Part shown: one piece after another, positions 35,642 through 44,728 of the stretch | Numbering within the stretch: position 1 is the stretch's first letter | Layout: every line of letters begins with the position of its first letter | NCBI GenBank assembly: GCA_963773155.1 | Contig: CAVZAB010000011.1 | Span: 16,436 to 80,435 of the forward strand | Direction: 5' to 3' | Source of the DNA: CAVZAB01 sp963773155 | GTDB lineage: Bacteria; Pseudomonadota; Alphaproteobacteria; Rhizobiales; Beijerinckiaceae | DNA length: 64,000 nt | The notes under the pieces: model-generated | What the model was told of the DNA's origin: nothing | Seen by the model: only the letters and a program-made list of their open reading frames with translations | Databases searched by the model: none | Position numbers and translations under genes: made by a program

Positions 35642-36639
35642 GGCACTTTGCCCTCACGCTGCTCCTTCTGTTCCAGGTTGGCCTAGCGGTCTCCGCCTCC
35701 GCCGATGAGCTACGCCCCGCATATCTCTCGATCCGCGAGTCAAGTCCGGATGAGTTCTCCTTGTTTTGGAAAATACCGGCGCTAGGTGACAAACGGCTTG
35801 GGCTCTATCTGCATCTACCCGACGCCTGCCTACCGAAGGCCGAGCCGCTCCGATTGATCGAGAACGGCGCATATAGCGAGCGATGGACTGTCGTCTGCAG
35901 CGGCGGTTTGAAGGGTCGAACGATTGCCATCGACGGCCTGCGCTCGACCGCCACAGACGCACTCGCCCGGATCGAGTACCGCGACGGCTCCGTCGAGATT
36001 GCACGCCTGACGCCGGAAGTGCCACGCTTCGTCGTGGCGGGCGTTCAAACGGTGTGGCAGGTTGCGTGGACCTACTTCCTGCTCGGCGTCGACCACATTC
36101 TCTCCGGCTATGATCACCTGCTGTTCGTCTTTGCGCTCATCCTGCTCATTGACGACATCTGGATGCTAACCAAGACCATCACGGCGTTCACCCTCGCACA
36201 CAGCATAACGCTGGCCGGCGCGTCTCTTGGCTATTTTAGCCTTCCTCAGAAGCCTGTGGAGGCCACAATCGCGCTCAGCATCGCCTTCGTCGCCAGCGAA
36301 TTGATCAAGCAGCGTCCGGGCGAGCGGCGGCTGTCCGAGAGCTATCCTTGGGTCGTCGCGTTCACCTTTGGCCTGCTTCATGGCTTCGGGTTTGCCGGCG
36401 CTCTGAAAGAGACGGGACTACCGCAGACAGATGTTCCCGTCGCGCTCTTGACCTTCAATATTGGCGTTGAAGCGGGCCAGCTCCTGTTCGTCGCTTCTGT
36501 GTGGATTACCTTCCTCGCCGTTCGCAAATTCGTCGCCGTGCCCGCTGCATCGGCGCGCCTCGCAGCTGCCTACGGCATTGGAGCTGTCTCTATGTTCTGG
36601 TTTGTGGAGAGAGTCAGCAGTTTCGGGGCCGGAGTGTAA
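35638..36639 (+). CDS. HupE/UreJ-family membrane protein with periplasmic domain
   Basis: The start is GTG 35638 inside the stop of the isomerase gene. The protein has 333 residues: a signal peptide (HFALTLLLLFQVGLAVSASA), a periplasmic domain of about 120 residues, then roughly six membrane helices of the HupE_UreJ_2 type with GVDHILSGYDHLLFVFALIL, TKTITAFTLAHSITLAGASL and FTFGLLHGFGFAGALKETGL. The His/Asp-rich motifs (GxDHxxxGxDH, AHS, HGFGFA) are those of nickel/cobalt-permease-like HupE/UreJ proteins. No hydrogenase or urease genes are nearby, so a metal-delivery or other transport role for the DUF3604 enzymes is the best guess. Confidence 0.8.
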   Translation: MRHFALTLLLLFQVGLAVSASADELRPAYLSIRESSPDEFSLFWKIPALGDKRLGLYLHLPDACLPKAEPLRLIENGAYSERWTVVCSGGLKGRTIAIDGLRSTATDALARIEYRDGSVEIARLTPEVPRFVVAGVQTVWQVAWTYFLLGVDHILSGYDHLLFVFALILLIDDIWMLTKTITAFTLAHSITLAGASLGYFSLPQKPVEATIALSIAFVASELIKQRPGERRLSESYPWVVAFTFGLLHGFGFAGALKETGLPQTDVPVALLTFNIGVEAGQLLFVASVWITFLAVRKFVAVPAASARLAAAYGIGAVSMFWFVERVSSFGAGV

Positions 36640-37368
36640 CGGCGCCAGTCGAGCACGAGGTTGTGACGACTTTTGCGGCCCGATGCCCACTCGTCGTCAT
36701 AGCGTCGCGCGAACGTCGAAGGCGTCAAATTCAACAGGCCCAGAGGGTTCTGCGTGTCGTGCATGGAGTCAACAGGATCTGGTCCTCGGGGCAACGGTCC
36801 GGAGCTGGCAATATTAAGGAGATAATGCTGAAATCCACTGTTGCCTGTTGAACGCTTTCGGACTCAATTCTGAAGTTCCGTCAACCAACCGCTTTGTGCC
36901 CTGCGAGTACTCAGGACCGTTGTCGCTCGTCCACACGACAATCGTGTTGTCGTCAAATCCCCGCATCTTTCAGTGCGTCGACGATTCGGCCGCTGTTAAA
37001 TCGGATTTCACGTAGCACGTTCTGGTAATTGGTATGCCGTTTGCGCACCGCACTCATTCTTGGCAAAACGAGGTTGGCAACGCCGATCTTCCCGACGATG
37101 GCTTTTCTGATCACAGATCTGAAAATGAGCACAGCGGCCATGCTGTGACGGGCACTCAATATTTGTATCGGGTTATCCGAAATTCTACGCGCCAGAAGTC
37201 GCTTCGAGTTTCAACAACCAAGACCCAAAGCCCGAGGCGCTTCTGATGAAAAAATGCCCTGGCTCGCGACCCGCTTCGGGCAGGAGGGCAACGGGTCGAC
37301 GTAGCACGGATCGCGAGGTACTACTCAAGGCACCCCGCCATCTCATTCTCACTTGGTAGAGGAAATCG
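36640..37368. other. relic region between operon end and HAD gene
   Basis: There is no intact gene. The minus strand from about 36870 to 37160 is a sulfatase relic, listed separately. The phrase GGATCTGGTCCTCG at about 36776 recurs at about 38249, which suggests a short duplicated segment on each side of the HAD gene. Confidence 0.45.
36870..37159 (-). pseudogene. sulfatase fragment, frameshifted
   Basis: One minus frame reads RIVDALKDAGI then stops. Moving one base, the next frame continues DDNTIVVWTSDNGPEYSQGT. Together they give the sulfatase block LKDxGIxDNTIVVWTSDNGP that holds the late metal Asp-Asn pair. No active-site Cys region is left. It is unlike the intact sulfatase at 23355 in this block (TIIVVTTDNGAQ), so it derives from a different family member. 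Confidence 0.6.
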
Positions 37369-38202
37369 ATGAAAATCTCCCTGTTGAAGATTCTGGCCGC
37401 TCTGCTGCTGCTTACAAACGCGGCCTTTGCCGCCGAGCCGCTTCCATCCTGGAAGGATGGGCCCGCAAAGCAGGCGATCGTCAGCTTCGTGGAGAAGGTG
37501 ACGACGGAAGGCTCCCCGGCCTTTGTCCCGCCCGCCGAGCGGATCGCCACCTTCGACAACGACGGCACGCTGTGGTGCGAGCAGCCGCTGCCCGTTCAGC
37601 TCTACTTTGCGCTCGACCGGGTGAAGGCTCTCGCGCCGCAGCATCCCGAGTGGAAAACCAACGAGCCGTTCGCCTCTCTGCTCAAGGGCGATTTGCAAAC
37701 CACGCTCGCCGGCGGCGACCGCGCGCTCCTCAAACTCATGATGGTCACGCACGCGGGCATGACGACAGTTGAGTTTGAGCAGATAGTCAAGGATTGGATC
37801 GCCACTGCAAAACATCCGAAAACCGGCAAACTGTACACTGACATGGTTTATCAGCCGATGCTCGAAGTGCTCGGCTATCTGCGCGCGAATGGTTTCAAGA
37901 ACTACATCGTCTCCGGCGGTGGCATAGAGTTCATGCGCGCGTGGACCGAGCAGGTTTACGGCATTCCGCCGGAACAGGTCGTTGGCAGCAGCATCAAGAC
38001 GAAGTTTGAAATGCGCGACGGCAAGCCAATTCTCGTGCGCCTGCCAGAGCTGAACTTCAATGACGACAAAGGCGAAAAACCCGTCGGCTCTCGCGGGAAG
38101 GCACTTCCGGCGCCGATAAAAACGTGCGCATTGCCTGCATACCAAACAGCACCGAGTCCGTGGCTTTGGGGGCGACAACGTCGATGCCGCCAAACAATTT
38201 GA
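37369..38202 (+). pseudogene. secreted HAD-family phosphatase, C-terminus lost
   Basis: ATG 37369 gives a signal peptide (MKISLLKILAALLLLTNAAF, cleavage after AFAAE). The HAD nucleophile motif is IATFDNDGTLWCE (about 62-74), and the cap and motif 2 (NYIVSGGGIEFMRAW) are present. After LPELNFNDDKGEKPVGS (about residue 237) the expected motif-3/4 part with the second Asp is absent, replaced by unrelated sequence. Intact homologues run about 80 residues further with a GNSDGD-type motif. It is probably non-functional and sits between two relic patches. Confidence 0.6.
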
Positions 38203-38445
38203 GGCGCCAAAACCAACTGGTCCGGAGGGCTGTCGTGCGAGACGGGTAGAGGATCTGGTCCTCGTGCCATCGACGGGAAGCTGGCAAAACGTGGAAAACA
38301 AGTGGGGCAGCCCACCTTCGCCTTCAACACTTTGGGCGTATATTCACGTTTGCAGAAATGGTACAAACAAAGTGCGGCTATGTTGCAATCTACATGATGC
38401 GCCCGGGCGCAGCTGCTTTATTTGGGCTAAATGAACGGCATAGTT

Positions 38446-39366
38446 TCAAAAGAGGAACTGAACTTGGAAGCGTGACTGCCATCGCGCCCCATATTTCGGG
38501 GTGATGACGTTGTCGTAAAAGCCCAGTTGAACGTTTATAGGAAGCTTGCCGACTTTAAACAGACGTCCGACAGCGAAACCGACCGGCACCACCCATTTTT
38601 CGCCTGATGAATTCCAATTTGCGGTGATGATCGGACTGGTCGACACGTACCAGCCGTGACCATCTGGGAAATTGTAGTTGATGAATGGCTGAATCAACAT
38701 CTGATTGACGGCCTTGCCGCTGCCGGCGCTGGCGAAAGACCATTGATTGTTGGCGAGCGCGCCAATGACCCAGGGCCCCTGAATGGTCAAAACCACGAAC
38801 GCGGGCCCGGCACTCCACTTGTTACTGCCGAGGTTCTTTTGAGTGGCTGTCGGCATAGTCCAAGTCGGCCCCACGCCCCAAATGATATCACCCGGGTGTG
38901 CGGGGGACAGAAACAGCGTCGGGTTGATATCGCCTAGCCCCGATTCCCGACCGTCAAACGGTGTCAGCTGCGGCTGGGAAATCACCGGCACGATAGTACG
39001 AGTGATGATATTCCAGTCCTCATTGACGTGTATCGGGACGACCGGCTGAATGTTCAGAATATATTGCAACTTGCCATAAGGGCCGACGTCGAAATTGAAG
39101 TTGCTTTGGAACGGAACGCTGATCACGTTGGCTACCGGGTTCTGGGCCTCCTTGGCCAACTCTTCGACCGACTTTTCCTTGGTCGTGTCGTTTGAGCCGC
39201 CCGGCGCAGTCGGGTCTTCCGCCACGGCGGCCGTTACCCATGCCATCGCGGTCCCTATCAGCACTGCTGCCCAGATGCGTTTGCATCGACGCCGCGTCGG
39301 CTGGGTCGTCCGATCGCAGGGCGTGGCCATAGAGCGCGTCACGGATAAACCATCGACAAGCATCAT
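38446..39366 (-). CDS. outer-membrane barrel protein of the MetA-pathway/neuromedin-U-like family
   Basis: I chose ATG 39366 (MMLVDGLSVTRSMATP) with a weak GAAAGGG upstream; ATG 39330 is possible, and the long in-frame extension beyond is another gene's shadow. Hydrophobic signal: RIWAAVLIGTAMAWVTAAVA. The mature part alternates beta strands and turns (NVISVPFQSNFNFDVGPYGK, SGLGDINPTLFLSP, GLGPTW-like IIWGVGPTWTMPTATQ) and ends in Phe (QSRFQVQFLF), as outer-membrane barrels do. The family is often labelled transporter or phenol-degradation MetA-like. A relic of a second copy lies at 25283-25495. Confidence 0.7.
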   Translation of the reverse strand: MMLVDGLSVTRSMATPCDRTTQPTRRRCKRIWAAVLIGTAMAWVTAAVAEDPTAPGGSNDTTKEKSVEELAKEAQNPVANVISVPFQSNFNFDVGPYGKLQYILNIQPVVPIHVNEDWNIITRTIVPVISQPQLTPFDGRESGLGDINPTLFLSPAHPGDIIWGVGPTWTMPTATQKNLGSNKWSAGPAFVVLTIQGPWVIGALANNQWSFASAGSGKAVNQMLIQPFINYNFPDGHGWYVSTSPIITANWNSSGEKWVVPVGFAVGRLFKVGKLPINVQLGFYDNVITPKYGARWQSRFQVQFLF

Positions 39367-39566
39367 TGCCCTTTCAATTCCGCCACCACGCAAATGGGAT
39401 CGCAGTTTCTCGACGCAGGCAATGTTTGACTGACTATCTGATGGCCTCCAGCGCCATTTCGGCTCGACTGTGACCTTTTCGCCACCTGAATTCGTCCAAC
39501 CCGCTAGGCCATGTGTGCAAATCCGCCGCCGACATTGGTCGCCGATCCTGAACGCGCCCGAAGCGA

Positions 39567-39794
39567 TTACAACCAGGCCGCGCGCCACGAATTCGGCAGA
39601 TAAAGCGGCAAGACGTGTTGACTGGCCAATTCGTCTAGTACGGGATCGCGTTGCTCCCAGCCATGGATCGTGAACGACACGGAGCCAGCAAGACATTTGG
39701 TCGGCCGCACCGGCATGACCGACGCCGCTCGCACCAGAGCCGGAGCGGCGATCAGGCCGCAGGCGCCCAGCAACAGAGACCGACGTCTGATCAC
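39567..39794 (-). CDS. small Tat-type signal protein
   Basis: The protein has 75 residues from GTG 39794, whose GTG overlaps the TGA of the upstream TPR gene (GTGA). The N terminus IRRRSLLLGACGLIAAPALV has the twin-Arg plus hydrophobic pattern of a Tat leader, ending near RAASVMPVRP. The remaining 45 residues (SFTIHGWEQRDPVLDELASQ) have no family that I recognise. The translational coupling suggests it belongs with the TPR and SRPBCC genes. Given the frame breaks just upstream, a longer original protein cannot be excluded. Confidence 0.5.
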   Translation of the reverse strand: MIRRRSLLLGACGLIAAPALVRAASVMPVRPTKCLAGSVSFTIHGWEQRDPVLDELASQHVLPLYLPNSWRAAWL

Positions 39795-40963
39795 GCGCGG
39801 ATCCCCGTTTCCATAGCCGCCGACGCGGGAGAACTCGCCCGCGCCAGGGGCGAATAGGCGAAGGCTTTCGTGGGCCCCCATTGCGCGCGGGCCCTGAACG
39901 AAAGCTCGTCGGCGAAACCAGCCTCGGCGGACGCGAGTGCGGCCGCATGCGCGAGTTCGAAAGCCCGAAGCGTCGAGCGGTTCGCGAGATTTGAGCGGGC
40001 GAGATCGCAGGCGCGTGCAGCGTCGGCGCCGACCGAGAGATAGAACTCGGCGGCGTGATCGGCAAAAGCGAGTTCGTGTCGCGCCAGCAGCGTCTCGAAA
40101 GCTGCCCGCGCCGCTTCGCGCTCGCGCGCCGCTTCCTGGTCTCGAGCTTGCGCCGCCAGCACTTCGGCGAGCCGCCAGCCGACGTCGGGATCGCCGCTCT
40201 CCAGGACAGGTCGCAGCAACGCTTCCGCATCCTCCAACTTCCCTAACTCGAGATAAATCTCCGCAAGATGCACCCGCGCATGCGTATAGGCCGGCAGGTA
40301 CGCGATCGCCTGACGATACCAATGGGCAGCGCGATAGAGCTCGGGCTCGGGAACCGTCTCGCCCCACAAAGCGCCGATTTGAAAGCATGCCAATGCCAGT
40401 GGGAACGGCGAGAGGTCGCGATATCCCTGGATCGCGCTGACATAAGTGCGGTCGGCCTCGTCGAACTCGCCGAGATCGGCGAGCAGTGCGCCCAAGGGAA
40501 CGAGATCCTGGATCGCCTCTGTGGCCTCGGCTCTCTCGCGCCGCGTGGCGAGGGTCGCGGAAATATTTTCACCTAGAGCGTGATCGAGCGGCAGTCTCAA
40601 CTGCGTGAGCAAGACTTGCGGCGCCCCAAGCGCCTCCGCCTTGACCAGGTGCGCGCCGGCCTCGGCAAAATGATGCCGCGTCGAGGCGACCTCGGCCGCG
40701 ATCAAATAGGTCCGGAGCGCAAGCGGTTGTCGGGCAAGCAACTCAGAGGAAAGCGCGGCGAGCCGATCCAACGCCGTCGCGTCCCCCAAGAATTGCACGC
40801 GGCGTTTCTCCTCGTCGACGATCTGTTCCACTGTTCCCGGTCGGTCCGGCCAGCGCCGGAACACGCGCCAGCAACGTTCCAACGAACTCTCGTGATTGAC
40901 GACCGCAATCTCGCCCGCCGTCGCCAGCGGATAGTCTTGCAATGCGACTGCGGCGAGCGTCAC
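39791..40963 (-). CDS. TPR-repeat protein
   Basis: The protein has 390 residues. I chose GTG 40963 because it overlaps the stop of the SRPBCC gene (GTGA) and because the upstream in-frame extension is the out-of-frame part of that gene. The N terminus (MTLAAVALQDYPLATAGEIA) is followed by a helical array with TPR-like units (ADLGEFDEADRTYVSAIQGY, HARVHLAEIYLELGKLEDAE, ALLRPVLESGDPDVGWRLAE). No enzyme domain is visible. It is probably a scaffold for the exported proteins of this cluster. Confidence 0.65.
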   Translation of the reverse strand: MTLAAVALQDYPLATAGEIAVVNHESSLERCWRVFRRWPDRPGTVEQIVDEEKRRVQFLGDATALDRLAALSSELLARQPLALRTYLIAAEVASTRHHFAEAGAHLVKAEALGAPQVLLTQLRLPLDHALGENISATLATRRERAEATEAIQDLVPLGALLADLGEFDEADRTYVSAIQGYRDLSPFPLALACFQIGALWGETVPEPELYRAAHWYRQAIAYLPAYTHARVHLAEIYLELGKLEDAEALLRPVLESGDPDVGWRLAEVLAAQARDQEAAREREAARAAFETLLARHELAFADHAAEFYLSVGADAARACDLARSNLANRSTLRAFELAHAAALASAEAGFADELSFRARAQWGPTKAFAYSPLARASSPASAAMETGIRA

Positions 40964-41395
40964 GGCAGCGACCCGAAGCGGGCCTTGAGGGCGTCGAGAC
41001 CCGTCCCCAGCAGCGTCGCGACGATCGTGTGCACGATTAGCTCGCCCTGGCCTTCGGGACGGTAATTGACTGTCCAGGTCACAGTGGAGCCGGCGCCCTT
41101 CGGCCGAACGTCCAAAGTTCCCTCGTATCGGGTCGCCGGAATACCGCTGACCAGCGTATATTTCAAGGTCCGCTCGCTGTCGTTGAGGTCGGCCAGCCGC
41201 TCGACGATCGTCTTGCCGTCGATCGTATCGATGGTGCGCAATTCGCCGATTCCCGTTCCCGAGGTGTGCAGACTCAGCGACTAGCGGATGCCAAGCTGCG
41301 CCGAACTGCCCGATCAAAGCCCAGACCACTTGCGGCGGCGCGGCGACGTCGACGCTGCGGGTCACTGTCAAGAGTTTGGTGTTCGGCGGCTGCAC
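40960..41395 (-). pseudogene. SRPBCC (START-like) protein, frameshifted
   Basis: The 5' frame from 41395 reads TKLLTVTRSVDVAAPPQVVW then ALIGQFGAAWHPLVAES. The sense continues in another frame as LHTSGTGIGELRTIDTIDGK and through RYEGTLDVRPKGAGSTVTWT to the end at 40960. Together this is a SRPBCC/polyketide-cyclase-2 domain of about 145 residues. The break is near 41280. It is followed with GTGA overlap by the TPR gene and preceded without a stop by DUF4331 sequence. Confidence 0.65.
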
Positions 41396-41399
41396 ATAG

Positions 41400-42460
41400 G
41401 GGAAGCTCGTTCCCGCCAGGCTGTGTCGCCTTTGTCGCGCTTTCCATGAATGGTCCGCGATCGTGATTGACGAGCCACGTCACGAGAATGTCGATGACGT
41501 TGGCGTTGAGCGTGCGCCCGCCACCCGTTGTATAGGCACGCCCGTCGATCGTGCTCCGCTCGATCTCCAAATGGCTCAGATCATTGGTGGGCTTGGCGAC
41601 ATCGATGAGAAGGTAGTCCTCGAGAAAAACGTTTACGTTGGCGGCAAGCGCGTCGGGCTCCCAATCGACCTTGCCGTCGCGCATGTCCCAGATCTGGAAG
41701 CTGTCAGTCAGCCGCTTACGAAACACAGGCAAGAGATCCGCGCTGATCGCGAACGGCGTTTCTTGGTTCCACAAATCGCGGATATCGGGCGCGTCGGGCA
41801 CGCCATTGAGCCGGAAATTGGTTTGCTCGGGCTTGCCGACCCAATCAAAGCGCGGCGGCGTCATGCCCTGAGGTCTGGGATCACGCGGTGTAATCTCCGC
41901 GATCACGCCGAACAGCGATCCGGCGCCGGGGTTGAGAACCCGCGCCGTATCGAACTCGACGACCATGCAGAGGCAGTTGTCTTCCTCGAGATAGTTCGGC
42001 AGCGAAATCAGCTCCCGTCCGGGCCTCCAGCCGATGAAGAACGGATCCGATCTGCAGCCCTGCGAATACGCGGAACGCGCCGTCCGGCGTCGATACACCG
42101 CGCTCGTCGCCGACAACGATCGCCAAGTGTCTGACCGTCGGGAAGCTTGCAAGCGCCGGTCTGGGGCATGCGCTCGCCGTTCGGGCCGGGCTTCAAAACG
42201 TCGAACTGGAACGTGAACCGGATCTCCGGACCTTCCGTCTTGAACGCGGCGTTATCGCCGACCCCAGCGACCCGCGCCCGGCGCATGACCATGCTGTGGT
42301 CGACCGCGTTCGAGAACAGCGCGGTTTCGCCCGCAAACGGAAACGCGTCGGCGATCAGCACGGTGCGCTTGGGATCGGCGGGGCTGGTGAAGGCGAACAG
42401 GTCGCTCAGATCGATCGACGGATCGGCCGTCGTCCTCGGTCCGTCGATATGATCAGACAT
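41400..42460 (-). pseudogene. DUF4331 protein with several frame breaks
   Basis: The start MSDHIDGPRTTADPSIDLSD and following DLFAFTSPADPKRTVLIADA are classic DUF4331. The sense shifts frame near 42128 (AIVVGDERGVSTPDGAFRVF) and again near 42055 (RSDPFFIGWRPGRELISLPN), then runs to NVIDILVTWLVNHDRGP. Near 41408 a third shift leads to FPYVQPPNTKLLTV, which is already the frame of the SRPBCC segment. DUF4331 proteins are extracytoplasmic and of unknown function. In the corrected reading no stop separates it from SRPBCC, so a fusion is possible. Confidence 0.65.
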
Positions 42461-42538
42461 GGACTTCGCCCTTCACTTTCATCCTCCGCCGCATTCCCGC
42501 AAAAAATGCCGCGCGCGCAGAAATGTTAAATCCGGCGC

Positions 42539-44377
42539 TCAGTATTTGCCGTTATAGATCTCGGGGTGCTTGACATTGAAGAAATGCGGCGTCCTGCCAG
42601 GCGGAGACCGGATTCGCCGGGCCGCCATAGGGCGTGACCTGCGCGTCCTCGCTCGGTATCGATTTCAGATATTCGATCAGCGCCCAGCGCTCGTCGTCGG
42701 TAAGCAGACGGCCGATGACGCCGTTCGTCCACGGCCCCTGCTCGAACGAATGGCCCGCGTTCGAATTGCCGACGAGCGAAGTGTCGAAGAGGAGCTTGCC
42801 GGAGGCTCCGCTGGTGTCGACGCCGACCTTCACCGGGTCGAAGTCACTGCCGAGGTAAAACGTCTTCGAGCGCTCGCGCGCCGGCAGCAGCAATTCGTAG
42901 AGGTTTGGGACCGAACCATTGTGCAGGAACGGCGGTGTCGCCCAGACGCCGTCCCGCGGGCCGGCCTTATAGACGGGCTGGACGGCCCTTTTTCGTTGGG
43001 GGTGACGTAGCCGCTCGCGTCTTCGAGTTGATCAGCGGTCAGTCCGAGCCTTCGCCGCGCCGTCTGCGTGGATGTAGGTCATTCACCGTCAGTGCTGATG
43101 ACCCCGTATGGCGCGAGAGGCGGCGCCTTTGAAAGGCGGTCGAGGTAGGCGCCGACCGCGCCGGGCAGCTTGATCGGAAGCGGATTGAACTGCGGCGCGT
43201 GGAACTGCATGCGGGTCCGTGCCGACGACGCTTTGCGGCACCAACGCATTTTCGATGAACCGCTTGCCCTTCAGCTTCGGCTCGCTCCAGCGATGCGGCC
43301 AGACGGAATGGCATTCCGAGCAATTCTCCGCGAACAGCTTCTGTCCCTGAGCCGCTTTCGTTCTGTCGATGGCGCCGAGAACGTCTTCGGGCCATTTCGG
43401 CGGCGCAAGTTTACGCAACACTTCCTCGATCTGGATTTGCCCCTTCAAGTCGATGGTCGAATTGAACAGTCCCTCCTCCGGCGTTTTGGAGGTGAGGTCT
43501 ATTTGAATGAACACGCCCAACGCCTCGCCGGCGTTCCTCGCCAGCGGATTGGCGGCGACGCCGGACCACTGCACCCACGACGATTGCGGCGCGTTCCAGA
43601 CGAACGGCAATTTCGTCGGCGCCAGCACGGCCGCCCAATTCTCCGGCACGCCCATGGCGTTGCTGGCGACGCGGTTGTGGATCAGGCCGAGGCAGTCGAA
43701 TCGGCCCGGCCCGGCAACGATCGGCGTCAAGGCGCTCACGCTGCGGTAGCTGTGAACATTGCTTGGCCGAGGTTACCAGTCGCTTCCCTGAGCTCTGCCT
43801 TGGCACCGGCGTCGGTGCGCTTCATCCTCGCCGCGAGGCGGTCGAATTTGTCCGGACTTGCAACGCTTGCCGCCAGCGCATCGTCGAGTCCTGCGACCAG
43901 CCGCAAGAAATCCAGGTGCGTGCCGGCCCCGCCGTCGATCCGGATTCTTGCGCCCTTATAATGCAGCTCGTCCGTATGGCACGCGGCACAGTTGACCCCG
44001 GCCCACTCGCCCTTCCAGCGCCCGTCGGGAACCACGGCTCGCGTTATACCGACGGGAAGGCCATCCGGGTTGTACTTTGGGTCAGGCGCCTGCGGGATCA
44101 TTCCGAGGGATTCGACGATCCGATCCGAACGAATGAGGTCGCTGCTCGCCGCCTCTTCGAGATTCACGAAGAGGTCGTACGGCATGACCGCCGTGCCCTG
44201 GCTAGTGAAATAATATCGAAGGCGATCCTCGTCCGACCAGCCCTGCTTCAGGAAGATGACATTGTCCTTGGCCACAGCACTCGGGGTCGGGGCGAGGCCT
44301 GCAGTCGATGCAACGGCCGCGGCGAAAAGGCCGAAGGTCAGAACGCGAAACATCGATCTCCTCGTCCGGTAATTCAT
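42539..44377 (-). pseudogene. multi-haem cytochrome c / peroxidase-like protein, many frame breaks
   Basis: ATG 44377 (MNYRTRRSMFRVLTF) follows GAGGGA and gives a signal ending near PSAVAKD. The first haem motif CAACH lies at about 43975, and a second, CSECH, at about 43320. Frames switch near 43738, 43205, several times between 42960 and 43090, and near 42583. The corrected tail reads FNVKHPEIYNGKY and ends at 42539. The corrected product of about 610 residues resembles di-haem cytochrome c peroxidase/MauG-like oxidoreductases (ending region TPPFLHNGSVPNLYELL). As written it cannot be made intact. Confidence 0.7.
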
Positions 44378-44728
44378 CGCGTGTCCCTCGGCAAAGTGGC
44401 CAGCAGGGTGCCGGGCGCCGCCCAACGAGTTAATTGGCCCCGCGACCGTTTTGGATCGAAATTCGCCAAATGGAAGCTCACCGAGCACGTTGGACGACCC
44501 CCGATTTCGCAACAAGGCCGATGTCGTTTGGCCTGGGGCTCGGCATGGGGGGCATTGCGGCCTTAGTGCCAATGCGAGGCGCGCGGCAAATGCGCAAAGA
44601 CATGAAATTCACAATTGAATTTGTCCCGTGGCTTCCCCCGTCTTGATCTTGTTGCTTGCGCCGGTAGACTCCTCGAGATTGTGGCAGTCGATGATTCTGT
44701 CGTTCTCGGGATCGCGGGTCATTCATTC

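Noticed and set aside
39370..40230. Long upstream extension of the barrel gene on the minus strand, giving a 594-residue frame
   Set aside because: The extension is Arg/Ser-rich noise over the TPR and Tat-leader genes; the signal peptide starts only at 39366 or 39330.
40964..41395. Reading 39791-41395 as one 534-residue protein
   Set aside because: It fuses the out-of-frame half of the SRPBCC gene to the TPR gene; the real TPR start is GTG 40963, overlapping the SRPBCC stop.
43736..43739. Two separate overlapping cytochrome genes (stop TGA overlapping GTG)
   Set aside because: The downstream piece begins in mid-domain without a signal peptide, and more frame switches follow, so one broken gene is the simpler reading.
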